Assembly: GCA_964019415.1 (NCBI GenBank)
Contig: OZ025868.1
Span: forward strand, 5,743,371-5,807,370
Source of the DNA: Ianthella basta
Lineage: Eukaryota; Porifera; Demospongiae; Verongiida; Ianthellidae
Direction: 5' to 3'
Length of the DNA: 64,000 nt
This document shows positions 1 to 12,400 of this stretch, piece by piece. The position numbers were made by a program, and so were the translations under genes. Every line of letters begins with the position of its first letter. The first letter of the stretch is position 1. Under the pieces are notes generated by a model that saw nothing but the letters and a program-made list of their open reading frames with translations, did not search any database and was not told the DNA's origin.

Positions 1-926
1 ACCAAGAAGTGTCTGCGCGATTTAGAGCATGAGGCTTGAGGGTGCTAAGTGCCCAAGTGCCAAGTGGTCTAAATTGTGTAGAGACACTGATTGGTCGTCA
101 TTTAAGTGTCATAGATCCAAATACATTCGCTAACCCAATGATTTCACGCTCCTGTCAATTTTTGACAATGTACACTTAACTGACGTCACATTGCAATGAT
201 AAATGCTCCCATGGAGTGCCTGCAGATGCTTTGTGAGATTTATCAGTACCTGCACTCATCTAGCAACATTATATTATGGGATTTAGAATCACGCGTGAAG
301 CAATTGGAATGCTTCTCAAAGATTCAGAATCATTGTTTAGACACATGTTAACATGGCAATGGGATCAATATGTGGAAAATGCATTTAGCAGGTGCTAGAT
401 AATCATGCAAAGCATAAATATGCATTTTCACATTTGACTGGCAAATTCAAAGGATACAATTGGTGAGCAGACAATTGTAAGTGCCCGATCTCGCACTCCT
501 CTGCACCAGAGGATGGAGTTGAAGAGAAGTAGGATGGTGAGCACAAATGAAAGACACATCTGTAACATTATGACTATCGTCAGGGGATAGTAGCTGCATG
601 TGGAGATTGATAGGGAAGAGATGAGTCATATATATATGCAGTCCGCAATGGAGCATCCTTAATGAAACATCAGCACTTTAGAATTAATACTAAAAAATCT
701 GTGCCTTGTTGAATTGGGACAGTAATGTAATGTATGCATACAAAATCATTTTGTGGGATGATTTTTGAATTTCACAGATAGTGGCATGATCAAAATTAAT
801 AACACGAAATCCTTTTACTGTCACCAGACTTTATGAGTATATACAAGGGCTTTGCACAATTGAATCGCATAATCATGCATGAGAGAGAGCCAGCTGTTGG
901 GAACAGGGAGTTAGAGGTCATGCAAG

Positions 927-1130
927 ATGGTACCAACCCTAGTGTATGGATGTGAGGCATGGGAATTGAAGGAGGGGGATAAGATGAGACTGCAGGTGAT
1001 GGAAATAGAAGTGTTGAGGAGAGTGGCAGGGGTGATTATGTTAGAAGTGAAAAGATAAGGAAAGTACTAAAGCAGGAAGCAGTGGTGACACAGGTGAAGA
1101 GGAGGCAATGGTGATAAATAAATGACGACA
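927..1130 (+). mobile_element. LINE reverse-transcriptase C-terminal relic
   Basis: Plus-strand translation from 927 reads LVYGCEAWELKEGDKMRLQV and continues with EVLRRVAG. This matches the usual end of non-LTR retrotransposon ORF2 proteins (VYGCETW...LRR..G). Stops follow soon after and no upstream RT core is present, so it is a short 5'-truncated fossil inside intron 2 of K1. Confidence 0.6.
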
Positions 1131-1989
1131 GTCTAACGGGGAAGTAATGAGAAGACAAGTGGACTAGTACTTGAGATGTACATAATTGTCAAGCTCATTA
1201 TTTTTGTCACAAAAAACAAATTGAAAACTTTAAGGTTAAATTGAGCTACACATAAATGATTGCCATTCACTATGGCATGCAGTACAAATGTGATTGTCAC
1301 TGACTTGTGCATTTACTTACTAAGCATAACTACAGATCACTAAACCATCCACAAGTGCTCCACCTCCAAGAACAAGTGAAATAATGCTTGACAGCACCAT
1401 TGTCTAAAGAACATAGACAAGTTTGTGTAAGGCACAGCATCATGAAACAAGGGCAAATAAGGGTGAGAGAATATAATTATACAGAACAATCTATATTGTT
1501 CATGGCATGCATGCACACGATTATAGGTAGCAGCACCACAAACACAAACCACCCTAGCTATACATACGTACACTGTAATTAGGCTCCAGTGCATTGACGA
1601 TGGCACACCAGCGCCTGTCTGCTGTACTTCCTTGGAAACAAAAATGAGTAATTTCTAAGTTTGTCAGACGCCGGCGCCAACAGGATGTGACATCAAATTC
1701 TTATGGTTGTATGAAATGTACTGTACTTTGTCAAGGGCTGTGAGTGGCAAAATGGCGTCTGGGCTAATGGAAAAAGGAAGCACTCTCTTCAGCTGCAGGG
1801 CAGCTAGGTGGCCGGCACCTCTCTAAGCTCGCGTCCCCCCAATCCCTTAACTGGTATGGCGCGTATCAAGTCCACTAATGACTGGTAGTGGAAGGGCCGC
1901 TAATTTTAAAATTGGCTTATCGGCCAGCAGAGACCGGAAGGAGGAATCGTGCTCTTCGGCTGCAAGGAAGCTAGGCGAACAGCACCTCT

Positions 1990-2115
1990 CTAAGAACATG
2001 CCCACCCAGTCCCTCAACTGGCAGATAGCATCTCAAGCCGATTCCTTGCAAGGCGCTGATTTTTGAGGGAACAAACAATCACACAAACTGAGATTCGGTG
2101 CATTATAGTAAGATG
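1990..2115. repeat. Dispersed repeat also at about 13088-13215 and 41395-41525
   Basis: The stretch containing AACATGCCC.CCCAGTCC.TCAACTGG and GTGCATTATAGTAA recurs at about 13088-13215 and 41395-41525 in the same orientation. It lies in intron 1 of K1 here and just downstream of exon 1 of K3 and K8 there. This is either a mobile repeat or an ancestral intron-1 sequence shared by type-a genes. Confidence 0.5.
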
Positions 2116-5100
2116 GCAGATCATATAGCAAATCATTTCTAATAAAATTCATCATGTAGTTTTCATACTTGCCAGTAATAGCAAAGTCGATCATTTGAGT
2201 CTGTGGTTTGAGACACATAATTATGCAGGCAAATACCTTGCATACATACACCTTATACACATCACAAATCCAATAATATATAGCTGAAAGTGTCTGTGTG
2301 CATGTGTGTGTGTTCGTGATACGTGTGCATTTCTGGTTCCATTGCTGACAAACTCGCTGTGGTTGCTGGGAGCACCGGGGGTCAGTTAATACCGAGGTTG
2401 ACGCTGCACATCTTGCAGTTCGCGGAGAGTCACCCATAAATTTTTTGCTTTTCCTTCACAGACAAATGCCATTTTCTAATTACTGTTCCCGTTGACTTTT
2501 GGTTTTTATCGAGCTTGATCCACTGTCGTCCCGCAGTCAAACATAACGAGAATCATCACACCACCTAATAAAATTATTTTATTTTAGCTGTAGCGGTAAT
2601 ATAGTTGCAAGGGCATTGGGGGACAGGCGGGTGCCGTAGCTTGCCGGATGCAAGCCTCTCAGTTAGACAGCTATATAACCCATAATCCTTCAGTACTGCC
2701 TACATGTTGCAGTTAACCCTAATACATTATGCAACTGAAATCTGAGCTAAACCATGCAACTAATGGGTATACACAATATATTATTGTCACAAGGTGTAGA
2801 GTAAACACAAATGTCTCCTACAAGTTTCAATCGACAACAATACCAAAGGCAATGCACAAATTCAAACAAAGCAACTGAGCGCACACAATACTACAAGACT
2901 TGCATACATCAAAATTGCAAAACCATCATGAACTTACTATGAAAAGGCCAAATACACATTTCCCTTCCTTGAAATACCACCGATTAGGCTCTCTCGTCTC
3001 TGGAAACTCTTCAGCAAGTGTAGAAGTGCTGGGTTCATTGACTGTGTGAGCTGCCACTTCGTGCAAGCTGCTATCAAAATTGGGCACAATAGGAACAGTC
3101 TTTCCCTGTAGACGGAGCCTCAGATTGATGTTCTCAATGCGCTCATTGAGATTCTGGATTTTCCCATTTGCTACCGACTTCTGGGATACAAGGTCTGCTT
3201 TTCTGCTGTTCGCACGTACAACCTCGCTCTCCTTACTCTCCAAGTCCTTCTGCATATGCCACATTGCAAGCTGCACATTGCTGTCCTGCTCTTGTATGGA
3301 ATAACTCTTCAATACAACTTTCTCAATTCGCTTCATTTGTGACAAAAGAACACTACTTGTCGGACGCTTGCTTGCATTGTCATCCAGGCATAGCTTGATC
3401 ATGCCATGGAATAACTTCTTTTCATCTTCTGGAAATAGCTCTATGTATGGTGCACGTGTCTCCAACTGAGAGTATGCCAATGTGGTTTGTTTCTTATCTA
3501 CCTCAACATCAGACGGCCTTGGAATGACCGGGGTAGGCCACTCATGTGTGAATGTCATAATGATGAGGTTGCCGTAGGAGAACACATCGAGCTTGTCATC
3601 GTATTGTAGTGGGTAGCGCAATGCTTCAGGGGGCATGAACCCCGGTGTGCCCTTGATGGAGGAGCTACGTGTGAGTGAGGCTGCATCGATGGCCCTGGTC
3701 ATACCGATGTCGGTCAGCTTGGTCAGGTAGGTCACCTCGTTGACGAGGATGTTGTTGGGACTGAGGTCGTGATGCACCAACTTGGGGGAGTGGCTGTGAA
3801 AGTACACCAGACCCTGGGCCACCTGACGGAGGATCACCACCTTGTTGATGAGAGGAAAATCTTCCTTTGATGTTGACTCGAGTAGCGAACGTAGACTGGC
3901 GTCCATCTTCTCCAGAACCATGACAGGGGTGTGGGAGGGGTTGAAGTAGATCCCCAGAAACTGGACAATCTGAGGGTGTCTCAAAGCAGACCACGTGGCG
4001 CACTCTTTCTCAAACGCTGCAATGAACGCTTGCTTCTCCTCCGCTGATAGTATCTCCTTGAAGATGTCGTGCATGAACTTCGCAGCGCAGGCCGTTCCAT
4101 TCCACTCCACTTCGAAGACCATCCCAAATGCACCCGCTCCGAGTTTTCAATCAGTCCTCCTAACGTCGTAGATCTTTAATGGAGAGAGCTGAGCTTCCAA
4201 ATCGGCCATTTTGCGAGCAATCATGAGATTAGTCTTGTTCCCAGCCTAGTCCAGCCAGCTTTGGACCTAGTTAGGCAAGGTTAGGTTAAGTTAAGTAGGC
4301 TAGTTAGGTTAATCAGTGCAGTTGTGAGGACCACAGATAGAAGTGCAAGTACTGCAGCAATAGCAATCACTGTTTTGCTAAAAAGAAGAATGACTTCTGT
4401 GAACGGCAACGAATGCAACTTGCAGCTACAAGAAACGAGAAGTTAGAACAGCCAAATGGATAGATTTCAAATTTATGCACTGTGCAAGATTGTTTGTCAC
4501 ATAATAATGGCTGATGAGATTGCCATGGCATTAAAAGTGTATGTATCCTTGTTTTGTAAATGAAGCACAACTGGACATATACAACTACATGCAATGCAGT
4601 CTCATGACATGCTATTTATACTATCTATCCAAAGGTAAGTTGGAATAGGCACTCCAACACCTACAAAAGCATATGGCATCAGAGAAGCATTCTAGTTTAG
4701 CTAGCGCGCTTCATAGTTGTGCCCATGTGCAAGTTGCAATTTGTTGCTGCATCCCGCTCCAACATGCGTGTGTAACGTCTCCTTTGCTATTGATTAAGTA
4801 CAAAGTAGAAGGCCGCAGGTGAACTAAACTATAAAGCGGAAAGCGTCTTCTTCCAAGAGAGAAAGTAGCTCGATGACGACAGGATGGGCTCACATTATCT
4901 GGGTTTTATGATTGCGCATTGAATCGATGACATCTCTTTCTTGCAACGTTTTGCACCCTTAGCTATGGCTGCAGTGCAAATATGCCGAATGTTCAGAGAA
5001 GCACCAGGCTATCCAAGAAATTAAGACATTCAGGGATGATGAGAGCTCTCGGGAGCTGGCTGTCAACAACTTTCAGCACTCAAAGACCAACACTCAACCA

Positions 5101-5349
5101 ACAATCATTGAAAGTAAATCGTCGGCATGATTTAGTCAATTGTACGATAACAAATCATGGTCACAATAAAGTAAACCATAAGCTCGGTAGTAACTCATGC
5201 CAGTTCAACACCGGTTCCTATTTCCATGTGTTTGGTACAAACAGCGCCCCATAATAATGCCATGCGCCCCACTGTATGTGATTGTGTCCTGCTACTATGT
5301 TCCCCACCATATGTGAATGTAGCAGTCAGTGGTGGCAGCGGTGGACTTG

Positions 5350-5507
5350 CAAGAAAGCCCACCTTTGGCAGGCTTTCTTGGATGTGCACCATTGAATGTG
5401 AATGGGCCTTACTGCCGTGTGACACACTGTACATGAATGTGACAGACAATCGTGGCAGTGGTGCACTTACATTTGCAAAAAAGCCCGCCTTTGACGGGCT
5501 TTCTTGC
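5350..5507. repeat. Pair of short hairpins
   Basis: Two stem-loops with related sequence: 5350-5380 (arms CAAGAAAGCC / GGCTTTCTTG) and 5475-5507 (arms GCAAAAAAGCCCG / CGGGCTTTCTTGC with small mismatch). The same pair occurs at about 34980-35137. They resemble bacterial terminators in shape, but this is an intron of a eukaryotic gene, so that reading does not apply. Confidence 0.7.
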
Positions 5508-5745
5508 TCCATCACATCACAAGTCAGTGATTCCAATGCATGCATTCGGTGCTGAATACAGCAGTGCAAAATATGCACGTGCATAGTGCCATGGTGGATT
5601 TGCTTTGTCACAGAGGAACCACAGCTTTGTGCTGTTTTGCAACCACCACAGTGGCATGGCACATAGTGCAACTTGCACTGTATGGTGGTGGTGGCGGTAG
5701 TTATGTTTGACTTGAGTGGTTGGCATTTCTGCAATTTCCACTATT

Positions 5746-5929
<184 letters not shown>

Positions 5930-7866
5930 GCAGTAACACTGAAGTGGACAGTCAGACAGACAGATATGTTATGTATATCAATACATCTGTCAGAAAAATA
6001 TTTCACAGTTTGGTAAGGGCAGTTGTATCTTAAGGACTGCCCTGGCTAACCTGACGACTGAAGCCCTCACCATCCAACATTTGTAATGTGGTTATTAGAC
6101 TATCTACGAAAGACCTCAATCATCACCAATTTTGCTTTCCCAACTACTTACTGAACTACAGACTATTCATGGAGATGTGGCTGGAATGTAGCTTGAGTTC
6201 AGGAGCACCCAGGTGCAGCACTAGTTTTAATTCAAAGTACCTTTAACTCGAAATACTTGTTGAGGCAGGAACAAAAAGTTACCTGTAATTTTGAGGCTTC
6301 GTAGCTAAATTGGTGTATGAATAGCATACGGTTTATGTAAGGGAACATGATGTCACAAACTCATAGCTGTCTTGTGTAAAGGTGAATATTTACTCACTCA
6401 GAATTGACTTAAGAAGGCTAGAGACATACTGAGAAGCAAACAAACAAAGCAAGAACAAAATATCTGCGACTTTGTACTACTTTCAGCAGGAAACGTCGTT
6501 CAGACATCACCACATACATGATACATGACAGCTAAAAACACCGGAATACCAACCAGGCCCATGGTTACTTACCCTCCAGTTGTATAATAAATATCTTGAG
6601 ACTTAGCTGGGCTACTGCTTAGACTGAGGATTGCAAGAGCCATCATAATTGAAATGATGCTCATGAGCGCCATGGTCTGTAGCCCAATAGAATACATTAT
6701 ACATGTAAAGTTCATGCTCAATCATGACTGTACGTCATTCTAAACATAGCTCCATTACACACCAATACTTACTGTGAACAAGCAACAGGCACATTTTCCC
6801 CACTGGAAACATCGCTGGCATGGGTTTGTTCTACCAACAGTCCCAGTTGCTGAACTCATCTCATGGACTAGGAGTGAGTCGGTCTCAGACCCTGTATGAG
6901 TTTCATTCAGGTACACTCTACTGCTGGTCACATCAAGCATAGCAGAGCTCTCTAGCTGTGACTCTAGCTGGAGACCTTCAAGGTGTTGTTCTAGTGTTTG
7001 GAAATTTTCAGAAATTGTAGAAATTTCAGTTTGCAGGCTTTGGTTCTCAGTACTCACTTTGGCAATCTCTATCTCCTTCTTCTGTACTGCCCTCTGCATG
7101 CACCACAAAGCGAGCTGGATATTGCTTAATTCTGTCTCTGGTATATATCAGCTTCTAAGTCGGTTGTCTCGACCTTCTTCATTTCAGCCAAAAGCATTGC
7201 ACTGCTTGGACGCATACTGCCTTCATTCTCCAGGCAGAGTTGAGTTATTCCTCCAAAGGCTTTCAATTCTTCTTTTGAAAACTGCTCAAAATGATGCTCA
7301 TGTAGCTGAAACTCTGACACAGACTAAACCGGTATCAGCTGAGGAGTGGGCCACTTGTGTGTGATAACAGTTATGATCACATTGCCGTATGCAAACACAT
7401 CCAGCTTGTCGTCATAACGTGGGGGATAGCGAAGTGCCTCTGGAGCGACAAACCCCGGTGTGCCCTTGATGGAGGAGCTACGTGTGAGTGAGGCTGCATC
7501 GATGGCCCTGGTCATACCGAAGTCGGTCAGCTTGGTCAGGTAGGTCACCTCGTTGACGAGGATGTTGTTGGGAGTGAGGTCGTGATGCACCAACTTGGGG
7601 GAGTGGCTGTGAAGGTACACCAGACCCTGGGCCACCTGACGGAGGATCACCACCTTGTTGATGAGGGGAAAGTCTTCCTTTGGCGTCGTCTCGAGTAGCG
7701 ATCGAAGACTGGCGTCCATCTTCTCCAGCACCATGACAGGAGTGTGGGAAGGGTCGAAGTAGATCCCCAGAAACTGGACAATTTGAGGATGTCTCAAAGC
7801 AGACCACATGGCGCACTCTTTCTCAAACGCTGTGATGAACGCTTGCTTCTCCTCCGGTGATAGTAT

Positions 7867-8611
7867 CAGGGCCGGGGGAAGGTTGGCACATTTGCTCAGG
7901 CCATTTGGAATGTCAAGACATTGTTTAATTAATACTACGTAGCTACTCATCTTGATGGTGTAGCTACACAACAGACAGGATTATAGCAAGATAGACAAAA
8001 GGGGAGGGGGAATGGGTACATAGTTCAAGTTCATGTCCCTAGGAAAATTTTGGGGTTTATGTCCTCCAAAATTGGTTCTGGTGCACTCTGTGCGGTTCAA
8101 AAGCACTTTTCTTTCATACATTAACTGCACATTAATGTCATGTTTTTACTGCAATTTGAAAACATTTGGGGGAAGGGGGGAGAGCCTGAATGTTTGCGGG
8201 GAAGCTTCCCTCTCCCATCCTCATGCCCTTTAGGACTACAAATTGTAAAGAATTTCAGCTTAGAAAAGCCTAAGTGCTAGATAAACATCCAAGACGTTCT
8301 TCTGTCGCGGCGGCAGCCATTGTGTTCTATAACGTCATAATTCGTCATCAAAATGGCGGCGGCGACCTCGCAACATAGTTGCGCCCGCAGCTCGCTTGAA
8401 TATTAGCTAATTCCCAAAGTGGTTACTCACTGCAATTGGATTACTCCATTTGAAGGCAGTTAGAGCCTTCAATTCGTGATCTCTTTGGCAACTAATGGTA
8501 AGTTCCTGACGGCTAACGTTAATTTTAGCTCTAGCTGACAATTTCCTAGCTGGCTCACAAAACTTTGGTCCGGCCATGGCCGGAGTGGCCGGAGCGGTTC
8601 CCCCGGCCCTG
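7867..8611. mobile_element. 745-bp non-autonomous DNA transposon inside K2 exon 1
   Basis: Absent from every other kinase copy. Ends are inverted repeats CAGGGCCGGGGGAA (7867-7880) and TTCCCCCGGCCCTG (8598-8611). The flanking AGTAT (7862-7866 and 8612-8616) is a 5-bp target-site duplication; uninterrupted copies have a single AGTAT. No long ORF related to a transposase is visible, so it was probably mobilised in trans. Superfamily is not clear: CAGGG ends recall hAT elements, but those make 8-bp duplications. Confidence 0.9.
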
Positions 8612-9161
8612 AGTATCTCCTTGAAGATGTCGTGCATGAACTTCGCAGCGCAGGTCGTTCCGTTCCATTCCACTTCAAAGACAGTTCCAAATGCGCCCGC
8701 TCCGAGCATCTGACCAGTCTTTCTAACGTCATAAATCTTCAAAGGCGCGATAGGCTCAGCAACAGAAACCATCTTGCAGTTTAGTAAAGGAAACGTGCAC
8801 CTAATATAATTATTATTATGACAGATGGCTTTTGTTCGTATATAAATTTATATCATTCGCTATGATAAGTTTGTACACGCGGCTACGTGTAATAAATGTA
8901 GAATTATTTGCTATATTATAGGCATATTATGGTCACATCTGTCCATCTATAGCTAGTTACGCTAATCTGGAACTTGTAAGATCTGGAGCTAGCTGTAGGA
9001 GGCTAATCTCCAGCGCTATGCAGAGGGTCTGTATATCTGCATGTGTTCATGTAATAGATATACACCTCAGCACCGTGATATAATTATCTATTACTCATGT
9101 ACATGCATGGTGGCACATCTGCAGCACTATAGCAGGCATTCACATGACATGTACCAACAAT

Positions 9162-9281
9162 GCTAGTCCCTACTTCTGGCCCCCGATTGCGCATGGGCAG
9201 GGAGGGTGTGAAATTGACAATAGTTGCTAGACCTTCCCTTCCCTGCACACGCGCAATTGTGGGCCGGAAGTAGGGGCTAGC
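9162..9281. mobile_element. Hairpin MITE (also at 38076-38195)
   Basis: Imperfect inverted repeat of about 50-bp arms beginning GCTAGTCCCTACTTCTGGCC and ending GGCCGGAAGTAGGGGCTAGC. It is present in both duplication copies at the equivalent place, so the insertion predates the duplication. It sits just outside the 3' end of K3. Confidence 0.75.
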
Positions 9282-9466
9282 GTGCCAGACTACAACAATG
9301 CTGGCACCTGACACGTGCCAGTTATGCTGAAATGCAATCATAGCAAAATAAGTGTTTGGTACACATAGTGACTAAGAGGATTTCAAAGATAAATGGTGCT
9401 ATTACTAGTACACAGCTAGAACAAGAATTTAGCAGTTACTTAAACTCCATCCTGTAGCAGGCAAAT

Positions 9467-12400
9467 CTACCTCCTCCATTGCAACATGGTAAAGTAGGCG
9501 AACACAGCCAGACCCTGCATGTATGGAAGAGAAGGTGTCTTGTAGCAATACAGCAGAGAGTAGAACTGTGCTTCATGACTTTCCACACACACAGTGCATG
9601 CCCCTGGACTCACTTGTCTGCAGTGTGCTAAATACATGAACTACCATTTTGAACTAAATGCATGGGAAATGATACCACTATTATGAAGTTACACGGTACC
9701 TATATGTACAATGCTTTAGTAACTAATAAATATTGTGTGTACCTGGCAGTTGTAACCCCATGTCAGTGCAGCTCTACATGGCACAGCATGATACAGTGGT
9801 TTCACAATTTCTAATCCCAATTGACATTTGCACATTGCACTCGATCACGTGAGTAAAGATTTGGAAAGATAGGCTCGCACGGGATAAGCACATGCTTCGA
9901 TCTACGTGTGAGGCTATCGTTCCAATACTTTACTCATGTAATCAAGTGCAATGCGCAAATGCCATTCAGGACTAGAAATCATGAAACCACTGTAAGAGGA
10001 AGCATAAACTCCACCAAACCATGCATGCCATAGCATGCAGGGGTACATTTAGGGGAGGGTACAGCCCCCCCCCCCCATGCTATACTCTCACTCTCAATTG
10101 GAAAATTTATCCAGCCCTATGTCATTTTCAAACGGGATGATTTTCATGCATGCAATATTACAGTATGCAATAAATTATACTATCAATATGAATAAACATT
10201 GTTTACAAGGTTACAATAGTAGCCGCCAGGTAGCTGCATAGCTAGGCTTGCCCCTCCCCCCCCCAATTTCTTAAAACCTTAATCTTGCCCCCCTTGAAGA
10301 AATTCTAAATACGGCACAGGCAATGAACATGCTGGCTCACTTTGGCAAAATCATATCGCTGAAATATACATGCTTCACTCTTTCACTGATGTATAGTACA
10401 CCTGTTTTACATTGAGTTGCTCACAACAAGGGGAATAAATAATGGTCAGTATACACCCTATCTGGCTGCAACAGAAGTTTATAAAAATGCAGTCGTGTAC
10501 AAGTCAATTAACTAATTATTGCTTCAAATGAGACCGCAGCTTCTAAATATGTACATAGCAATCTGAGTCCATTGCAAGGAAAGGAACAGGAAGATATGGC
10601 TCAGACAAGCAAGAAAAGTATTAGGAGACAAGCAAGGGACGTTTCAGTGAAAGGACTAACAACCCCGTGAATGCTTAGGAAACTTTCAGGGTATTCACTG
10701 CTGCCAACCGTCCGCAGCCATCCTATGCACGTAGCCTCAGCTCACATATGTATTGTTAAAATACACAAGCAAAATGGTAGACCACAGGAAATGCCACTGA
10801 AGACGGTAATGTCTCAGCAAACCACCCGCATCGATGGAATCCAGGTCCACAGACTGGACCAAATGACGATCTGCCGATGTTGTCTCAGGCGTGGGGTTAT
10901 ATAGTGCTCTAGATCGACGGCGCAAGCGGCAAATGTCAAAAATTCTGTCAGACAACAGACTGAAGCAATCACTTAACCCCCGGCGCTAACGCGCATGGGG
11001 TAATTACTAAAAAAGAAATAGTGTATTAATTAGTACTAGCTATTGCATCATCAATAGTGTAATGCATGCATGGGACTCACCATGGCTGCTGTTGAAAAGG
11101 TAGGAAGACCAGCACATGGCTGAAAGAAAGCAATCATTCCATAGACAGTGAAGTGCCCCCCTACAAAAAGTATAATCTTACTGCTAAGAAATTTTCCAAA
11201 TTTCACAGATAACAGATGCTGTTTGATCACTTTTGTACATAGCCACCCAAGCACTTACATAAAGCAGCCAGCCTCCTCCGGAACAAAATAGAATGGGTCA
11301 TACATGGTACAAGTATAGAATGCAATACAGCTATGCACAGTTACCCATGAATTGCCACAAGTGACCACACCAGAGAGACTTGCTTCAGATCAGGGCATTA
11401 GAATATTTATGCAGTAATACATAGATGTCTATCACATTCAGTCCATGCTCTCGTAGTTTGGCGTAGGCAAAGGATACGAATGGTGAACAGACGACAACAA
11501 GTGCTCTATCTCTCACCCTCCTGCACCAGAGGATGGATTGGAGGATGAGGAGGAAAGTGAGAAGTACGGAAGAGACACCTTGACCTAGTAAGATAGAGAA
11601 TGTGTCCCTGCAATATCAGAGTAGGTTAGGCTTAATGCAGTAAATACTACATAGGACAACAAGTGCAGTTCATAATGTTGCATTTACATGCAGTAACTGA
11701 ATACCATATACCATAGCTACATATATAATTCACCCAAATGCTAAAGGCAGAACCATTTTATATAAACAGAATAGCTACATAAAAACATTATGCTTGAAGG
11801 AGTGACACATAGCATGTATGCATGGAATTTAATTAACTGTAACTAGTTCTTTGAAATACACAAGTAATGTATCAATGTAGGAGTATAAATTATTGTGAGC
11901 CAGTCAGCACAATTTATAGATGGCTACATCCTGAAATAGTTCTGGAAGTCGGCAATATGTATGACAACCAACCATGCCATATATGTTTACTTACGGTCCG
12001 GCAAAGCAAGCTTCAGAATCTATAAACTGAAGAGCACTGCATGAACATGAAAACGTCAGGCTCGATGGATAGCTCCAAATTCCATACAGTTCTGCAATAG
12101 CTACTCCTCCGAGTAGAACAGAAATGACACTTGACAGCACTACTACCTGCAGTACAACAATCGACAAGTGTGATGAGAGTGTTGCGTCTAGCTATAGTGA
12201 TGAAACATGTGCATAATCAGACCCCACACTTGTAACGTCTATTTACTAGAAATGTGCCAGATAAAAACGTGTATCCTATTTCCCTGTATTAGTGAGCTTC
12301 GACAAAAGTAGCCAAATGGCAGCGGTTAAGAACAATTGAAGGACATGGATAGGCTTCTTTCAATGTATTAAGGACAACAGTGCAGCCAAAGCCAGCCTGG

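Larger units (their letters stand above)
458..4209 (-). pseudogene. K1: type-a membrane TKL kinase with premature stop, 3' end beyond window
   Basis: Exons seen: E1 2938-4209 (ATG at 4209), E2 1321-1403, E3 458-593; E4 and E5 are not found before the left edge. E1 encodes the kinase, a coiled coil and a Cys-rich juxtamembrane segment; E2 begins TMVLSSIISLVLGGGA, the first membrane helix. Codon 21 is TGA (4147-4149) where every paralogue has CGA (Arg of DRKLGAG), a CpG-type transition just before the glycine loop. The next in-frame ATG (4122) lies inside the glycine loop. The DFG motif is DIG (codon at 3706-3708). Exon phases and the U12 donor (GTATCCTTTG, intron starting at 457) are intact, so the damage is recent or the stop is polymorphic. 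Without the stop it would be a normal family member. An assembly error at 4147 is possible. Confidence 0.8.

Noticed and set aside
5475-5507. Rho-independent-terminator-like hairpin
   Set aside because: The context is an intron of a eukaryotic gene; the similarity is only structural.
10671-10955. Paired open frames conserved at about 38971-39297
   Set aside because: Conserved only as part of the recent segmental duplication; frames differ in length and I see no protein motif.
11081-11178. Alternative acceptor TTTTTGTAG for K3/K8 exon 4 at about 11165
   Set aside because: It leaves the frame wrong after the phase-0 exon 3 and hits a stop; the acceptor at 11177-11178 keeps the frame and aligns with K10 and K11.
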